Shown: positions 27,469-37,718, counted from the stretch's first letter. The stretch is DNA of 64,000 nucleotides from Mycolicibacterium sp. P9-64 (GCF_008329605.1 NZ_NPKO01000005.1:62001-126000), one strand, 5' to 3'. Translations and numbers: made by a program. The notes: a model not told the origin generated them from the sequence alone.

Positions 27469-28887
27469 GTGACGATTCCGAATGTCCTGGCCAACCGCTA
27501 CGCCAGCGACGAGATGGTGGCGATCTGGTCACCGGAGGCCAAGGTCGTCGCCGAGCGTCGACTGTGGCTCGCCGTGTTGCGCGCGCAGGCCGAGCTGGGC
27601 GTGACCGTGCCCGATGGTGTGGTGGCGGACTACGAGCGGGTTCTGGAGCAGGTCGATCTGGCGTCGATCGCGGCGCGCGAGCGGGTCACCCGGCACGACG
27701 TCAAGGCCCGCATCGAGGAGTTCAACGCCCTCGCCGGCCACGAACACGTGCACAAGGGCATGACGAGCCGCGACCTCACCGAGAACGTCGAGCAGCTGCA
27801 GATCCGGAGATCGCTGGAGTTGGTGCACGCGCACGGCGTGGCGGTCGTGGCACGGCTGGCCGAGCGGGCCGTGCTCTACCGCGACCTGGTGATGGCGGGC
27901 CGGTCGCACAACGTGGCCGCACAGGCGACGACGCTGGGCAAGCGATTTGCATCGGCCGCCGAGGAGACGCTGCTCGGGCTTCAGCGCCTCGCCGAGCTGA
28001 TCGACCGCTACCCGCTGCGGGGTATCAAAGGCCCGATGGGCACCGCACAGGACATGCTCGACCTGTTCGACGGGGATGCCGCCCGGCTTGCCGAGTTGGA
28101 GCGCCTCATCGCCGAATTTCTTGGCTTCACGGACGTTTTCACCAGCGTCGGGCAGGTGTATCCGCGATCGCTCGACCACGACGTGGTGTCGGCGTTGGTG
28201 CAGTTGGGTGCAGGTCCGTCGTCGATGGCGCACACCATCCGGCTGATGGCGGGCCACGAATTGGTCACCGAGGGCTTCGCGCCGGGGCAGGTCGGCTCGT
28301 CGGCGATGCCGCACAAGATGAACACCCGGTCGTGCGAGCGGGTGAACGGGCTTCAGGTGGTGCTGCGCGGATACGGGTCGATGGCCGCGGAACTCGCTGG
28401 CGCGCAATGGAATGAAGGCGACGTGTTCTGCTCGGTGGTGCGGCGGGTGGCACTGCCCGATGCGTTCTTCGCCGTCGACGGACAGATCGAGACGTTCCTG
28501 ACGGTGCTCGACGAGTTCGGCGCCTACCCGGCCGTCATCCAGCGCGAGCTGGACCGTTACCTGCCGTTCCTGGCGACCACCAGGATTCTGATCGCCGCGG
28601 TGCGCGCCGGCGTCGGCCGTGAGACGGCGCACGAGGTGATCAAGGAGCACGCGGTCGCCGTCGCGCTGGCGATGCGCGAACGCGGCGTGGAGCCAGATCT
28701 GTTGGACCGGTTGGCTGCCGATCCCAGGTTGCCGCTGGACCGGCCTGCGTTGGATGCGGCGCTCGCCGACAAGCAAGCGTTCACCGGCGCCGCGGGTGCG
28801 CAGGTCGACGGCGTGGTGGCTGCCGTGGACGAGCTGGTGAGCCGATATCCCGAGGCGGCCAAGTACACCTCTGGGGCCATTTTGTGA
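27469..28887 (+). CDS. purB: Adenylosuccinate lyase PurB
   Basis: 472 aa, fumarase/aspartase superfamily, acting twice in purine synthesis (SAICAR to AICAR plus fumarate, and adenylosuccinate to AMP). The signature loop [10 protein letters not shown] is present near residue 283; the catalytic His regions are [13 protein letters not shown] and [13 protein letters not shown] 27469 gives the usual length; an upstream in-frame start would run antisense through relZ. The 52-bp gap to relZ must hold both promoters. Its stop overlaps the cyp126 start by 4 bp. Confidence 0.97.
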   Translation: MTIPNVLANRYASDEMVAIWSPEAKVVAERRLWLAVLRAQAELGVTVPDGVVADYERVLEQVDLASIAARERVTRHDVKARIEEFNALAGHEHVHKGMTSRDLTENVEQLQIRRSLELVHAHGVAVVARLAERAVLYRDLVMAGRSHNVAAQATTLGKRFASAAEETLLGLQRLAELIDRYPLRGIKGPMGTAQDMLDLFDGDAARLAELERLIAEFLGFTDVFTSVGQVYPRSLDHDVVSALVQLGAGPSSMAHTIRLMAGHELVTEGFAPGQVGSSAMPHKMNTRSCERVNGLQVVLRGYGSMAAELAGAQWNEGDVFCSVVRRVALPDAFFAVDGQIETFLTVLDEFGAYPAVIQRELDRYLPFLATTRILIAAVRAGVGRETAHEVIKEHAVAVALAMRERGVEPDLLDRLAADPRLPLDRPALDAALADKQAFTGAAGAQVDGVVAAVDELVSRYPEAAKYTSGAIL

Positions 28888-30122
28888 CGTTGACGGGCGC
28901 CCTCTCGGGGATCGACTTCACCGATCTGGACAACTTCGCCGCGGGCTTTCCGCACGAGCTGTTCGCGGTGCATCGTGCCGAGGCACCCGTCTACTGGCAC
29001 GAACCGACCGACAACACGCCCGACGGCGAGGGTTTCTGGTCGATCGCTACGCATCCGGAAACCCTTGCGGTGCTGCGTGATCCGGAGACCTACTCGTCGG
29101 TGACGGGCGGTACGCGGCCTTTTGGAGGCACGCTGCTGCAGGACCTGTCGATCGCGGGTCAGGTGCTCAACATGATGGACGACCCGCGGCATTCGCAGAT
29201 TCGCAGGCTCGTCAGCTCCGGTCTGACGCCGCGGATGATTCGCCGCGTCGAGGAGGATCTGCGTTCGCGGACCCGGGTGCTGCTCGATGCGGTGGAGCCC
29301 GGCGTGCCGTTCGACTTCTTGGTCGACGTGGCCGCCGAGCTGCCGATGCAGATGATCTGCATCCTGCTGGGAGTGCCTGAATCCGAACGCCATTGGCTGT
29401 TCGAGGCGATCGAGCCGCAATTCGACTTCGGTGGCTCGCGCAAGGCGTCCCTCTCGCGGATGTCGGTGGAGGAGGCCGGCTCGCGGATGTACTCCTACGG
29501 CGTCGAGTTGATCGCCGCCAAGCGCGCCGAACCCACCGATGACATGTTGTCGGTGGTGGCGAACGCCATGCAGGACGACGACGCGACGCCGATGCTCTCC
29601 GAGCTGGAGATGTATCTGTTCTTCAGCTTGCTGTTCAGTGCGGGCGCGGAGACCACGCGCAATTCCGTCGCAGGCGGCCTGCTGGCGCTGGCCGAGCATC
29701 CCGACCAAATGCGGTCGCTGCGAGACGATCTCGATCTGCTGCCAACCGCGGTCGAGGAGATCGTGCGGTGGACCTCGCCGTCACCGTCGAAGCGGCGCAC
29801 CGCCACCCGTGACGTCGAGCTCGGCGGATGTGAGATCGAGGCCGGACAGAAGGTGCAGATCTGGGAGGGCTCGGCCAACCGCGACGGCTCGGTCTTCGCC
29901 GATGCCGACTCGTTCGACATCGGCCGTAAGCCCAATCCACACTTGGGGTTTGGCCAGGGCGTGCACTACTGCCTGGGGGCCAATCTGGCGCGTTTGGAGT
30001 TGCGGGTGTTGTTCGAGGAGCTGCTCGGGCGGTTTTCGTCGGCGCGTGTGGTCCAACCGCCTGAATGGACCCGCAGCAATCGGCACACCGGCATCCGCCA
30101 CATGGTGGTCGAGCTGGGTTGA
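28884..30122 (+). CDS. cyp126: Cytochrome P450 CYP126
   Basis: 412-aa P450 almost collinear with M. tuberculosis CYP126A1 (Rv0778). Haem loop [19 protein letters not shown]-helix [12 protein letters not shown]-helix EEIVRWTSP. Its start overlaps purB by 4 bp, the same arrangement as in M. tuberculosis, where a link between CYP126 and purine metabolism has been proposed from context. The native substrate is unknown. ATGA/TGATG overlap joins it to the next transporter gene. Confidence 0.95.
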   Translation: MTLTGALSGIDFTDLDNFAAGFPHELFAVHRAEAPVYWHEPTDNTPDGEGFWSIATHPETLAVLRDPETYSSVTGGTRPFGGTLLQDLSIAGQVLNMMDDPRHSQIRRLVSSGLTPRMIRRVEEDLRSRTRVLLDAVEPGVPFDFLVDVAAELPMQMICILLGVPESERHWLFEAIEPQFDFGGSRKASLSRMSVEEAGSRMYSYGVELIAAKRAEPTDDMLSVVANAMQDDDATPMLSELEMYLFFSLLFSAGAETTRNSVAGGLLALAEHPDQMRSLRDDLDLLPTAVEEIVRWTSPSPSKRRTATRDVELGGCEIEAGQKVQIWEGSANRDGSVFADADSFDIGRKPNPHLGFGQGVHYCLGANLARLELRVLFEELLGRFSSARVVQPPEWTRSNRHTGIRHMVVELG

Positions 30123-31033
30123 TGAGACCCGATGCATTCGCGGCGGTGATGGCGACCGGCATCGTGTCGATAGCTGCCGCAGATCACGGCCAGAATGCCG
30201 TCAGCGCCGTGCTGGCCACGTTGGCGACCGTCGCCTTTCTCCCCTTGGTCGTTGCGGTGGCCATGGCCTGGCGTCGGGATTCCTGGAGCATTCGCGAAGT
30301 CGACGTTTCGGTCGGGCTGATGACCTACGTCGCTGCATGCTGTGTGCTCGCGGCGCGGTTGGCCGACCACCGCGTCGCGGTGTGGGTGCTCAGTGGAATG
30401 GCCTTGCACGGCTGGCTGTCATTGGCGCCGATGGTGATTCGCAACATGGCGCGATTGCGATGGAAGGGTCTGCGCGACCGCGCCCGCGGCGCTTGGGAGC
30501 TGGTGAGCGTGGCGACGTCCGGCCTGACGCTCGTGTCCGTCGACCTGGGGCTCGTGTTCGCGGCGTTGATCCTCTGGACGCTGGCCATGTGCATCTACGG
30601 CGCGATGACCGGGCTGGTTTGTTGGCGTGCCATTCACGACCCGAAGACAAGGCGGGACGTACCGCCGGACACCTGGATTCTGATGGGAGGCGCAGCCATC
30701 GCGACACTGGCGGGCGCCCACGTCCATCAAGCGTTGCATCCGGGCCCGATCGCCGACGTGGTGCGCGGTGTGACGCTCGTGACGTGGATGGTCGCAACGC
30801 TCTGGATCGTTCCGCTGGTGCTCGTCGGGTGGCGGAGCATCCACGCCTGGCCCGCGGTGTTCCCGTTGGGCATGTATTCGGCTGCCACGTTCGCCATGGC
30901 GGGCGAGACGGGCTGGAGATGGCTGACCGCAGTGTCGCTGGTGTTCTTCTGGGTGGCGCTCGCCGCCTGGCTCCTCACGACCGCCCGCCTACTCGCGATT
31001 TCGGCGCGTTTTCGTGCGCTACCCGACGGTTAG
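30122..31033 (+). CDS. TDT/SLAC1-family C4-dicarboxylate or tellurite-resistance transporter
   Basis: 303-aa membrane protein with about 10 helices. The N-terminus [19 protein letters not shown] is the TDT family signature (malic-acid transporter Mae1, TehA, SLAC1 anion channels). Start is fixed by TGATG overlap with cyp126. The last dozen residues (about ISARFRALPDG) are encoded by a 53-bp palindromic repeat that also ends the convergent AbiEi-like gene, so the natural C-terminus may have been replaced. Not present here in M. tuberculosis. Confidence 0.82.
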   Translation: MRPDAFAAVMATGIVSIAAADHGQNAVSAVLATLATVAFLPLVVAVAMAWRRDSWSIREVDVSVGLMTYVAACCVLAARLADHRVAVWVLSGMALHGWLSLAPMVIRNMARLRWKGLRDRARGAWELVSVATSGLTLVSVDLGLVFAALILWTLAMCIYGAMTGLVCWRAIHDPKTRRDVPPDTWILMGGAAIATLAGAHVHQALHPGPIADVVRGVTLVTWMVATLWIVPLVLVGWRSIHAWPAVFPLGMYSAATFAMAGETGWRWLTAVSLVFFWVALAAWLLTTARLLAISARFRALPDG

Positions 31034-31047
31034 CGCGCCGAAGTCGC
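30995..31047. repeat. 53-bp palindromic repeat, copy A
   Basis: Arms GCGATTTCGGCGCG (30995-31008) and CGCGCCGAAGTCGC (31034-31047), complementary at 13 of 14 positions, around a 25-nt loop. About 49 of 53 bases match copy B at 31932. It contains the stop codons of both convergent genes and so could act as a bidirectional terminator. Confidence 0.85.
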
Positions 31048-31890
31048 ACGTCGGATCTCGGCGATCACGCGGTCGGGATACTCGGTGAGATCGAGCCAGG
31101 TGAACCTCAGTACCTGCCAGCCGGCCAGCGAGATCGCATTCTGCCGCACGCGGTCGTTGTGGAAGTCGTCCGAATCGATGTGGAAGGCAAGGCCGTCGGT
31201 CTCGACCGCGACCTTGGATCCGGGGAACCCGACGTCGACCTTGTAGCCGGCGACCGGGTGGTTGGCGCGCCAGCCCGTGATGCCTGCGGCCTTGAGCAGG
31301 CGGATGAGGAGCCGCTCAGCCTCGGAGCGTGCCCCATCCTCGGCGGCGTGCAGGAGTCGCCGCGCGGCCGGCGATCCGTATCGCCCCTTGTTGCGCATGT
31401 GCGCACTCCACAATGGGCGCAGTTCGACATGCCGCTGGAGCGCTCTGTCCATCAGCTTGGCGCCCCCGCCTCGTCGGACGGCCGCCTCGACGACGGTGAG
31501 TTCCATACCGGTCACCTGCAGGCCACGCCGCTCGACGACGTCTGCTGTCTTCAGGTCCCGTCGCCGGACTCGCGATCCGGCGTGACACCGGCCGTGGCTG
31601 TTGCGCGGCACCGTTACCTCGACGGTGTCCGGTGCGAACCTCGTGACGCCGTGCCACCACGCGGCGGCCAAACCGCTAGCGGCTGCTCGGGGGCCATAGC
31701 CCCACACCTCCGCCCTGATCCGAGCCGCGTCGGTGAACGGACGGTCGTCGACGAAGAAGACGCCGACCGAGCATCGGAGCCAGTGTCCCGCTCGTACCCG
31801 TCGTCGCACCGCTTCCTCGCTGATGCCTACAGAGCGGGCCTGCGCGAGCGTGATGACGCCGTCATGGCGGCGGAGCAAGTCATCGAGCAT
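31030..31890 (-). CDS. AbiEi-antitoxin-like/DUF559 protein
   Basis: 286 aa. Residues 1-60 are an AbiEi-type winged helix (LLRRHDGVITLAQARSVGIS, RVRAGHWLR). The C-terminal 90 residues form a DUF559/Vsr-like nuclease fold: VDVGFPGSKVAVETDGLAFH holds an acidic PD-(D/E)xK-like pair, followed by WQVLRFTWLDLTEYP. Such proteins are abundant and strain-variable in mycobacteria. No AbiEii toxin gene is adjacent, so it is not a complete type IV toxin-antitoxin pair. The gene is bracketed by two copies of a 53-bp palindromic repeat in the same orientation, suggesting insertion as a unit. Confidence 0.85.
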   Translation of the reverse strand: MLDDLLRRHDGVITLAQARSVGISEEAVRRRVRAGHWLRCSVGVFFVDDRPFTDAARIRAEVWGYGPRAAASGLAAAWWHGVTRFAPDTVEVTVPRNSHGRCHAGSRVRRRDLKTADVVERRGLQVTGMELTVVEAAVRRGGGAKLMDRALQRHVELRPLWSAHMRNKGRYGSPAARRLLHAAEDGARSEAERLLIRLLKAAGITGWRANHPVAGYKVDVGFPGSKVAVETDGLAFHIDSDDFHNDRVRQNAISLAGWQVLRFTWLDLTEYPDRVIAEIRRATSAR

Positions 31891-31931
31891 GTCCGATGGA
31901 CGCCGTCGCCCGTCGGCCGGTTCCGTTCTCA

Positions 31932-31984
31932 GCGATTTCGGCGCGTTTTCGTGCGCTACGCGACGGGTTGCGCGCCGAAATCGC
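31932..31984. repeat. 53-bp palindromic repeat, copy B
   Basis: Perfect 14-bp arms GCGATTTCGGCGCG and CGCGCCGAAATCGC with a 25-nt loop, followed by GAGGGGG. Lies in the 105-bp gap between the AbiEi-like gene start and the end of the next minus-strand gene. Same orientation as copy A. Confidence 0.88.
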
Positions 31985-31995
31985 GAGGGGGCGGG

Positions 31996-32613
31996 CTAGT
32001 TGCGGCGGGTGACGCCTGCGGCGCGCAGCTCCAGGTTGGCCAGGCCGCGCACGGCGATGGCGTCGTCGCGGCGCCACGCGCCCACCGGATCCAAGCTGAC
32101 CGCGGCGAGCTTGGCCAGCGGGCGGTTGGCGAGCGCGCGCAGCGCCAGCAGCTGCTCACCGGCGGGGGTGGCCGCCAGCGTGATGGCCGTCCACTTCCGC
32201 CGGAAGAAGCGCACACGCATGAACAGCCACGGCATCGCGACCGCAAGGATCGGCGGCGAGGCGACCGCCAGCGCCAGCACCCACGCCAGCCAGCTCGCGG
32301 TGGTGTCGAGGCTGTGGCCCGCGCCCGCGATGTCGAGCGCCGCCTCGCTCGCCGCCCGCAGCGGCTTGCTCAGCGAGTCACCGACCAGCGGCACGTTGTC
32401 GGCGCTGTCACCTGCAGAGTTCAGGTTGCCCGCGACGCCGTTGGCGCCATCCTGGACCTGTCGGCCGACCTCCGCGATGGTTGACACGGCGGCGTGCACG
32501 GCCATGCCGACCAACACCCACACGGCAGTCCATGCGATGACCACGACGTCGCTGACCAGCTGAGCGAGCAGGCGAGCCGGCGTGGTGGCGTAGGGCAGAT
32601 AACGGGACGTCAT
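31996..32613 (-). CDS. Conserved membrane protein (Rv0779c type)
   Basis: 205 aa with two strong hydrophobic segments: residues about 18-40 (VSDVVVIAWTAVWVLVGMAV) and about 108-130 (WLAWVLALAVASPPILAVAM), the latter followed by basic MRVRFFRRKW. The soluble part between them (VGRQVQDGANGVAGNL) is probably extracytoplasmic. ATG 32613 is preferred; the frame stays open upstream but that lies within purC. Function unknown. Divergent from purC with only 30 bp between starts; synteny as in M. tuberculosis. Confidence 0.87.
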   Translation of the reverse strand: MTSRYLPYATTPARLLAQLVSDVVVIAWTAVWVLVGMAVHAAVSTIAEVGRQVQDGANGVAGNLNSAGDSADNVPLVGDSLSKPLRAASEAALDIAGAGHSLDTTASWLAWVLALAVASPPILAVAMPWLFMRVRFFRRKWTAITLAATPAGEQLLALRALANRPLAKLAAVSLDPVGAWRRDDAIAVRGLANLELRAAGVTRRN

Positions 32614-32643
32614 GCCGTCGATCTCAGCAGATAGTCTGACCCG

Positions 32644-33534
32644 ATGCGCCCTCCTCTGACCGACTACGTGCATCTGGCCAGCGGCAAGGTTCGCGAGCTG
32701 TATCGGATAGACGACGAGCACCTGCTGTTCGTCGCCTCCGACCGCATCTCGGCGTTCGACTACATCCTGCAGACCGAGATCCCCGACAAGGGGCGGATCC
32801 TCACCGCGATGAGCGTGTTCTTCTTCGACTTCCTCGACACGCCCAACCACCTAGCAGGCCCACCCGACGACGAGCGGATCCCCGCGGAAGTGCTCGGTCG
32901 CGCGCTGGTGGTGCGGCAGCTGGACATGGTGCCCGTCGAGTGCGTGGCCCGTGGCTACCTGACCGGCTCCGGCATCATCGACTACCGCAAGACCGGGCAG
33001 GTGTGTGGCATCGAGCTGCCGCCGGGACTCACCGAAGCCAGCAAGTTCGCCGAGCCGCTGTTCACTCCCGCGAGCAAGGCCGAACTGGGCGAGCACGACG
33101 AGAACATCACCTTCGACGACGTCGTCGAGTTGGTCGGCGCCGAGCGCGCGGCCTCGGTGCGCGACAACACGTTGCGGATCTACGTCAAGGCCGCCGACCA
33201 TGCGCTCAGCAAGGGAATCATCCTCGCCGACACCAAGTTCGAGTTCGGAGTCGACGAGCACGGGACGGTGGTGCTTGCCGACGAGGTCTTCACTCCCGAC
33301 TCGTCGCGGTACTGGCCCGCCGAGGGGTACAAGGAAGGCGTCGTGCAGCCCAGTTTCGACAAGCAGTTCGTGCGAAACTGGCTCACCGGGCCGGACTCTG
33401 GCTGGGATCGCGGAGGAGACGAGCCACCGCCACCCTTGCCGCCTGACATCGCCGCCGCTACCCGCGCACGCTACATCGAAGCCTACGACCGCATTTCGGG
33501 CTTGAACTTCGACGACTGGATCGGACCAGCATGA
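32644..33534 (+). CDS. purC: SAICAR synthetase PurC
   Basis: 296 aa. Phosphoribosylaminoimidazole-succinocarboxamide synthase (purine step 8: CAIR + Asp + ATP). Motifs [13 protein letters not shown] (nucleotide loop), [14 protein letters not shown] and LADTKFEFG are diagnostic. ATG 32644 sits 30 bp from the divergent membrane-protein start. It overlaps the oligopeptidase gene by 4 bp, as purC and ptrB do in M. tuberculosis. Confidence 0.97.
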   Translation: MRPPLTDYVHLASGKVRELYRIDDEHLLFVASDRISAFDYILQTEIPDKGRILTAMSVFFFDFLDTPNHLAGPPDDERIPAEVLGRALVVRQLDMVPVECVARGYLTGSGIIDYRKTGQVCGIELPPGLTEASKFAEPLFTPASKAELGEHDENITFDDVVELVGAERAASVRDNTLRIYVKAADHALSKGIILADTKFEFGVDEHGTVVLADEVFTPDSSRYWPAEGYKEGVVQPSFDKQFVRNWLTGPDSGWDRGGDEPPPPLPPDIAAATRARYIEAYDRISGLNFDDWIGPA

Positions 33535-35669
33535 ATCCCCCCATCGCCAAGCGCGTCGGCACCCGCCGGGAACACCATGGCGACGTCTTCCTCGACCCGT
33601 ACGAATGGTTGCGCGACAAGGCAAATCCCGATGTCGTCGCGTACCTGGAAGCGGAGAACGCCTACACCGACGAGCAGACCGCGCACTTGGCGCCGCTGCG
33701 GCAGAGGATCTTCGACGAGATCAAGGCCCGCACCAAGGAGACCGACCTCTCGGTACCCACGCGGCGCGGCGACTGGTGGTACTACGGCCGCAGCTACGAG
33801 GGCAAGCAGTACGGCGTGCAATGCCGTTGCCCAATCGGCGATCCCGACGACTGGACGCCCCCCGAGCTCGACGAGCACACCGAGATCCCCGGCGAACAGA
33901 TCCTGCTTGACGAGAACGTCGAAGCCGAGGGCCACGACTTCTTCTCGCTGGGGGCGGCGTCGGTCTCGCTGGACGGCAACACGCTGGCATTCTCCGTCGA
34001 CGTCGTTGGCGACGAGCGGTACACGCTGAAGTTCAGGAACCTGCTGACCGGCGAGATGTACGACGACACGATCGTCGGGATCGGCGCGGGTGCTACCTGG
34101 GCTGCCGACAACCGCACCGTCTACTACGTCACCGTCGATGAAGCTTGGCGACCAGACACGGTGTGGCGTCACCGGCTTGGCTCCGGATTGCCGGGGGAGA
34201 GGGTCCACCACGAACCCGACGAGCGGTTCTGGCTTGCGGTCGGCCGCAGCCGCAGCAACAAGTACGTCTTCATCGCAGCGGGCAGCGCGGTGACCTCCGA
34301 GGTGTTCTACGCCGACGCGGCCGACGGCGATGCGGAGTTCACCTCGATCCTGCCGCGGCGGGAACTCGTCGAATACTCCGTCGAACACGCGGTGGTCGGG
34401 GGCGAGGACCGGTTCCTGATCCTGCACAACGATGGTGCCGAGAACTTCACCCTCGTCGAGGCGCCGGTCAGCGACCCCGCCGCGTTCCGCACGCTGATCG
34501 AACATCGCGAGGACGTCCGCCTCGACGCCGTCGACGCCTTCGAGACGCATCTCGTCGTGAGCTACCGCAGTGAGGCGTTGCCGCGAATTCAGTTGTGGCC
34601 CATCTACGCGGACGGCAACTACGGCCATCCGGAAGAGATCACCTTCGAGACCGAGCTGACGTCGTCGGGGCTGTCGGGCAATCCGAACTGGTCGTCGCCT
34701 CGGCTGCGGATCGGGACGACGTCGTTCGTCGTCCCGGTTCGGGTCTACGACATCGTGCTCGCCACCGGTGAGCGAATCCTCTTGCGCGAGCAGCCCGTGC
34801 TCGGGGACTACCGACCAGAGGAGTACGTGGAGCGGCGCGACTGGGCGGTGGCGCCCGACGGTGCGCGGATACCGGTGTCGGTCATTCACCGTGCGGGCCT
34901 TCAGTTTCCGGCGCCGACGCTGCTGTACGGCTATGGGGCCTACGAGTCGTGCGAGGACCCGCGTTTCTCGATCGCTCGGCTGTCGCTGCTGGACCGCGGG
35001 ATGGTGTTCGTCATCGCTCACGTGCGGGGCGGCGGCGAGTTGGGTAGGCCGTGGTATGAGCACGGCAAGTTGCTGGAGAAGAAGAACTCGTTCACCGACT
35101 TCATAGCCGTGGGCGCGCATTTGGTGGGTACCGACGTGACACGACCGGAGAACCTGGTGGCTCTCGGCGGCAGCGCAGGTGGGCTGCTGATGGGCGCGGT
35201 GGCCAACATGGCGCCCGACCTGTTCGCAGGCATTCTGGCCCAGGTGCCGTTCGTCGACGCACTCACCACGATTCTGGATCCGTCGTTGCCGCTGACCGTC
35301 ACCGAGTGGGACGAGTGGGGCAACCCGTTGGCCGATCCGGAGGTCTACCACTACATGAAGTCCTACTCGCCGTACGAGAACGTCGAGGCCAAGAACTACC
35401 CGGCGATCCTGGCGATGACATCGCTCAACGACACCAGGGTCTACTACGTGGAACCGGCGAAATGGGTTGCGGCGCTTCGGCATGCGAAGACCGATTCCAA
35501 TCCACTGTTGTTGAAGACCGAGATGGTCGCGGGCCATGGCGGCATCAGTGGACGCTACGAACGCTGGAAGGAAGCCGCGTTCCAGTATGCGTGGGTGCTA
35601 GCCACCGCAGACCCAGACCACCACAGCAGCGGCGAGGTAGACCACCTCTTCCCCACCCCGAACGTCTAG
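33531..35669 (+). CDS. ptrB: Oligopeptidase B (prolyl oligopeptidase family S9A), intact
   Basis: 712 aa, full length for protease II/oligopeptidase B, which cleaves short peptides after Arg/Lys in the cytoplasm. An N-terminal seven-bladed propeller (about 75-420) is followed by the hydrolase domain: YGAYE, nucleophile GGSAGG near 548, the catalytic-Asp region [14 protein letters not shown], and AGHGGISGR carrying the His. In M. tuberculosis H37Rv the counterpart is split into ptrBa and ptrBb (from memory); here it is one uninterrupted frame. ATG overlaps purC by 4 bp. Confidence 0.95.
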   Translation: MNPPIAKRVGTRREHHGDVFLDPYEWLRDKANPDVVAYLEAENAYTDEQTAHLAPLRQRIFDEIKARTKETDLSVPTRRGDWWYYGRSYEGKQYGVQCRCPIGDPDDWTPPELDEHTEIPGEQILLDENVEAEGHDFFSLGAASVSLDGNTLAFSVDVVGDERYTLKFRNLLTGEMYDDTIVGIGAGATWAADNRTVYYVTVDEAWRPDTVWRHRLGSGLPGERVHHEPDERFWLAVGRSRSNKYVFIAAGSAVTSEVFYADAADGDAEFTSILPRRELVEYSVEHAVVGGEDRFLILHNDGAENFTLVEAPVSDPAAFRTLIEHREDVRLDAVDAFETHLVVSYRSEALPRIQLWPIYADGNYGHPEEITFETELTSSGLSGNPNWSSPRLRIGTTSFVVPVRVYDIVLATGERILLREQPVLGDYRPEEYVERRDWAVAPDGARIPVSVIHRAGLQFPAPTLLYGYGAYESCEDPRFSIARLSLLDRGMVFVIAHVRGGGELGRPWYEHGKLLEKKNSFTDFIAVGAHLVGTDVTRPENLVALGGSAGGLLMGAVANMAPDLFAGILAQVPFVDALTTILDPSLPLTVTEWDEWGNPLADPEVYHYMKSYSPYENVEAKNYPAILAMTSLNDTRVYYVEPAKWVAALRHAKTDSNPLLLKTEMVAGHGGISGRYERWKEAAFQYAWVLATADPDHHSSGEVDHLFPTPNV

Positions 35670-35856
35670 CCGCGACGCCGGTCATGGTGAACATGACCGC
35701 GAGTTCGACTCCCAACCACCCGATGATTCGGGCTGCGAGGCTTCAGAAGACGAGGCTCAAGAAGACGGCCATGGCTGGCCTCCGTTGAGCTGGACGACGG
35801 CGAGATAGGCGTATGGCAATCTATCCACTGTCAAGATTCCCGGATATGCTGAGCTG

Positions 35857-36411
35857 ATGAGCAGGGACAACTACCACCACGGCGACCTGAAGGCCGCGAT
35901 CCTGGCGCAGGCCGCGACCCTGGTGGCCGAACGCGGCGCCGACGGGATCTCGCTGCGCGAACTAGCGCGGGTGGCGGGCGTCTCGCACGCCGCGCCCGCC
36001 CACCACTTCACCGACCGGCGCGGACTGTTCACCGCACTGGCCACCGAGGGGTTCGGACTTCTGGCCCAAGCACTCATCGACGCCCGGCCCCGGTTCATCG
36101 ACGCCGCACGCGCCTACGTGCAGTTCGCGCTCGACCACCCCGGCCACTACGCCGTGATGTTCGACAAGTCGCTCTACGACGACACCGACGCCGCACTCGT
36201 CGCTGCCGAAGCGGCCGCGGGCACCGAGCTCAGCCGCGGCGTCGGCACGCTCGGCGACAAGCATGCCAAGGACGACCCGGAGAACGCCGCACTCGCGGCT
36301 TGGTCACTGGTACACGGCTTTTCGCTACTGTGGCTCAACGACGCCGTCGACAGGTCGGGCGATCCGATCGCCACCATCGAGCGCCTCGCGCTGATGCTCT
36401 TCGACGGTTAG
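35857..36411 (+). CDS. TetR family regulator
   Basis: 184 aa. N-terminal YHHGDLKAAILAQAATLVAERGADGISLRELARVAGVSHAAPAHHF-type HTH: the YHHGDL opening marks a well-known TetR subgroup with the TetR_C_13/WHG-like ligand domain. It is 14 bp upstream of a glutathione peroxidase, so they are likely co-transcribed and it may respond to oxidants or small lipids. The 187 bp upstream to ptrB hold no gene, only a decayed-looking hydrophobic frame on the minus strand. Confidence 0.88.
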   Translation: MSRDNYHHGDLKAAILAQAATLVAERGADGISLRELARVAGVSHAAPAHHFTDRRGLFTALATEGFGLLAQALIDARPRFIDAARAYVQFALDHPGHYAVMFDKSLYDDTDAALVAAEAAAGTELSRGVGTLGDKHAKDDPENAALAAWSLVHGFSLLWLNDAVDRSGDPIATIERLALMLFDG

Positions 36412-36425
36412 GTAGCGTCGGTGAC

Positions 36426-36917
36426 ATGAGCCAACTCACCGACATCGCCCTCACCACGCTCTCCGGCGAACCGACCACCCTCGCCGAATACGGCGACGGC
36501 GCAGTGCTGGTGGTCAACGTCGCCTCCAAGTGTGGCCTGACGCCGCAGTACACCGCCCTGGAGAAACTGGCACAGGACTACGGCGACCGCGGGCTGACGG
36601 TGATCGGCGTGCCGTGCAATCAATTCATGGGCCAGGAGCCGGGCAGCGCCGAGGAGATCCAGACGTTCTGCTCCACCACCTACGGAGTCACGTTCCCGCT
36701 GCTTGCCAAGGTCGACGTCAACGGCGCAGACCGGCACCCGCTGTACGCGGAGTTGACCAAGGCCGCCGACGCCGACGGCGAGGCGGGCGACGTGCAGTGG
36801 AACTTCGAGAAGTTCCTGCTGGCGCCCGGTGGCGAGATCGTCAACCGGTTCCGTCCACGCACCGTTCCTGATGCACCCGAGGTGATCGGCGCCATCGAGG
36901 CCGTTTTGCCTCGGTAG
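36426..36917 (+). CDS. Glutathione peroxidase family (BsaA-like thiol peroxidase)
   Basis: 163 aa, thioredoxin fold. Peroxidatic Cys36 is in NVASKCGLTPQY; the Gln of CNQFMGQEPG and the Trp-Asn of WNFEKFL complete the usual tetrad. Actinobacteria lack glutathione, so the family here normally uses thioredoxin as reductant. ATG 36426 is 14 bp after the TetR stop. A second Cys at CSTTYGV could be the resolving residue. Reduces hydroperoxides in the cytosol. Confidence 0.94.
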   Translation: MSQLTDIALTTLSGEPTTLAEYGDGAVLVVNVASKCGLTPQYTALEKLAQDYGDRGLTVIGVPCNQFMGQEPGSAEEIQTFCSTTYGVTFPLLAKVDVNGADRHPLYAELTKAADADGEAGDVQWNFEKFLLAPGGEIVNRFRPRTVPDAPEVIGAIEAVLPR

Positions 36918-37013
36918 TCCCCCAGTGCGATAAACCCACCCACCCCCCAAACGGTCAACTCCCGCCCACGTGTCGTAAACCGTTGGGACACCTGACGTTG
37001 CCATACTGCGTGC

Positions 37014-37718
37014 GTGGCTGGAGAACTGATCGTCTCGATCTCGGGGATCAAGGACCGCACGATCGACGACGTTGCCGACTTCCGCGCCGAGCTCGAGGTG
37101 CGGGGAGTGCCCGTGTCGTTGCTGGTAGCGCCGCGGCTCAAGGGTGGCTACCGGCTCGAGGACGATCCCTCGACCGTCGACTGGCTTCAAATGCGCAGGA
37201 CCGCCGGTGATGCCATCGTCCTGCACGGCTACGACGAGGCAGCCACCAAGAAACTTCGAGGCGAGTTCGCGACGTTGCAGGCGCACGAGGCGAACCTTCG
37301 CCTGATGGGTGCCGACCGGGTCCTCGAACACCTCGGCCTGCGTACCCGGCTGTTCGCCGCGCCCGGCTGGAACGTCTCGCAAGGTGCCGTAACCGCATTG
37401 CCGCGCAATGGTTTCCGGATGCTCGCCGGGATCAACGGGATGACCGACCTGGTGCGGAACGCGACGGTGCGGGCGCGGGTGCTCGGCATCGGCGAGGGCT
37501 TTCTGACCGAGCCGTGGTGGTGCCGGACCCTGGTGCTCTCGGCCGAGCGCACGGCCCGTCGCTCCGGCATAGTCCGCGTCGCCGCGTCGGCCAAGCAGCT
37601 GCGCAAGCCGGGTCCCCGTCAGGCGATGATCGACGCCGTCGACCTCGCCCTCATGCACCACTGCACGCCCACGGTGTACCGGTGGGAGCCCAGGCACGCG
37701 TTGACAGACGCCGCCTAG
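37014..37718 (+). CDS. DUF2334 polysaccharide-deacetylase-like protein (Rv0784 type)
   Basis: 234 aa, predicted (beta/alpha) barrel of the NodB-like superfamily. ELIVSISGIKDRT is the first strand with the Asp-equivalent region; VPVSLLVAPRLKGGY and DAIVLHGYDE (His-Gly) and LFAAPGWNVS follow the deacetylase pattern but with an incomplete metal triad. GTG 37014. It lacks a signal peptide, so would act inside the cell. Function unproven. Followed after 22 bp by the FAD dehydrogenase gene. Confidence 0.85.
   Translation: MAGELIVSISGIKDRTIDDVADFRAELEVRGVPVSLLVAPRLKGGYRLEDDPSTVDWLQMRRTAGDAIVLHGYDEAATKKLRGEFATLQAHEANLRLMGADRVLEHLGLRTRLFAAPGWNVSQGAVTALPRNGFRMLAGINGMTDLVRNATVRARVLGIGEGFLTEPWWCRTLVLSAERTARRSGIVRVAASAKQLRKPGPRQAMIDAVDLALMHHCTPTVYRWEPRHALTDAA

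Noticed and set aside
31030..31890. Complete type IV toxin-antitoxin system
   Set aside because: Only the AbiEi-like winged helix is present, fused to a nuclease-like domain; no AbiEii nucleotidyltransferase toxin gene is adjacent.
29539..32484. A 981-codon open frame on the plus strand
   Set aside because: It is a shadow of cyp126 and the transporter read in another frame and then antisense to the AbiEi-like and Rv0779c-type genes; the translation is Arg/Pro/Ser-rich without any domain.
33483..35537. A 684-codon minus-strand frame opposite the oligopeptidase
   Set aside because: Antisense shadow from high GC third positions; the plus strand carries all oligopeptidase motifs.
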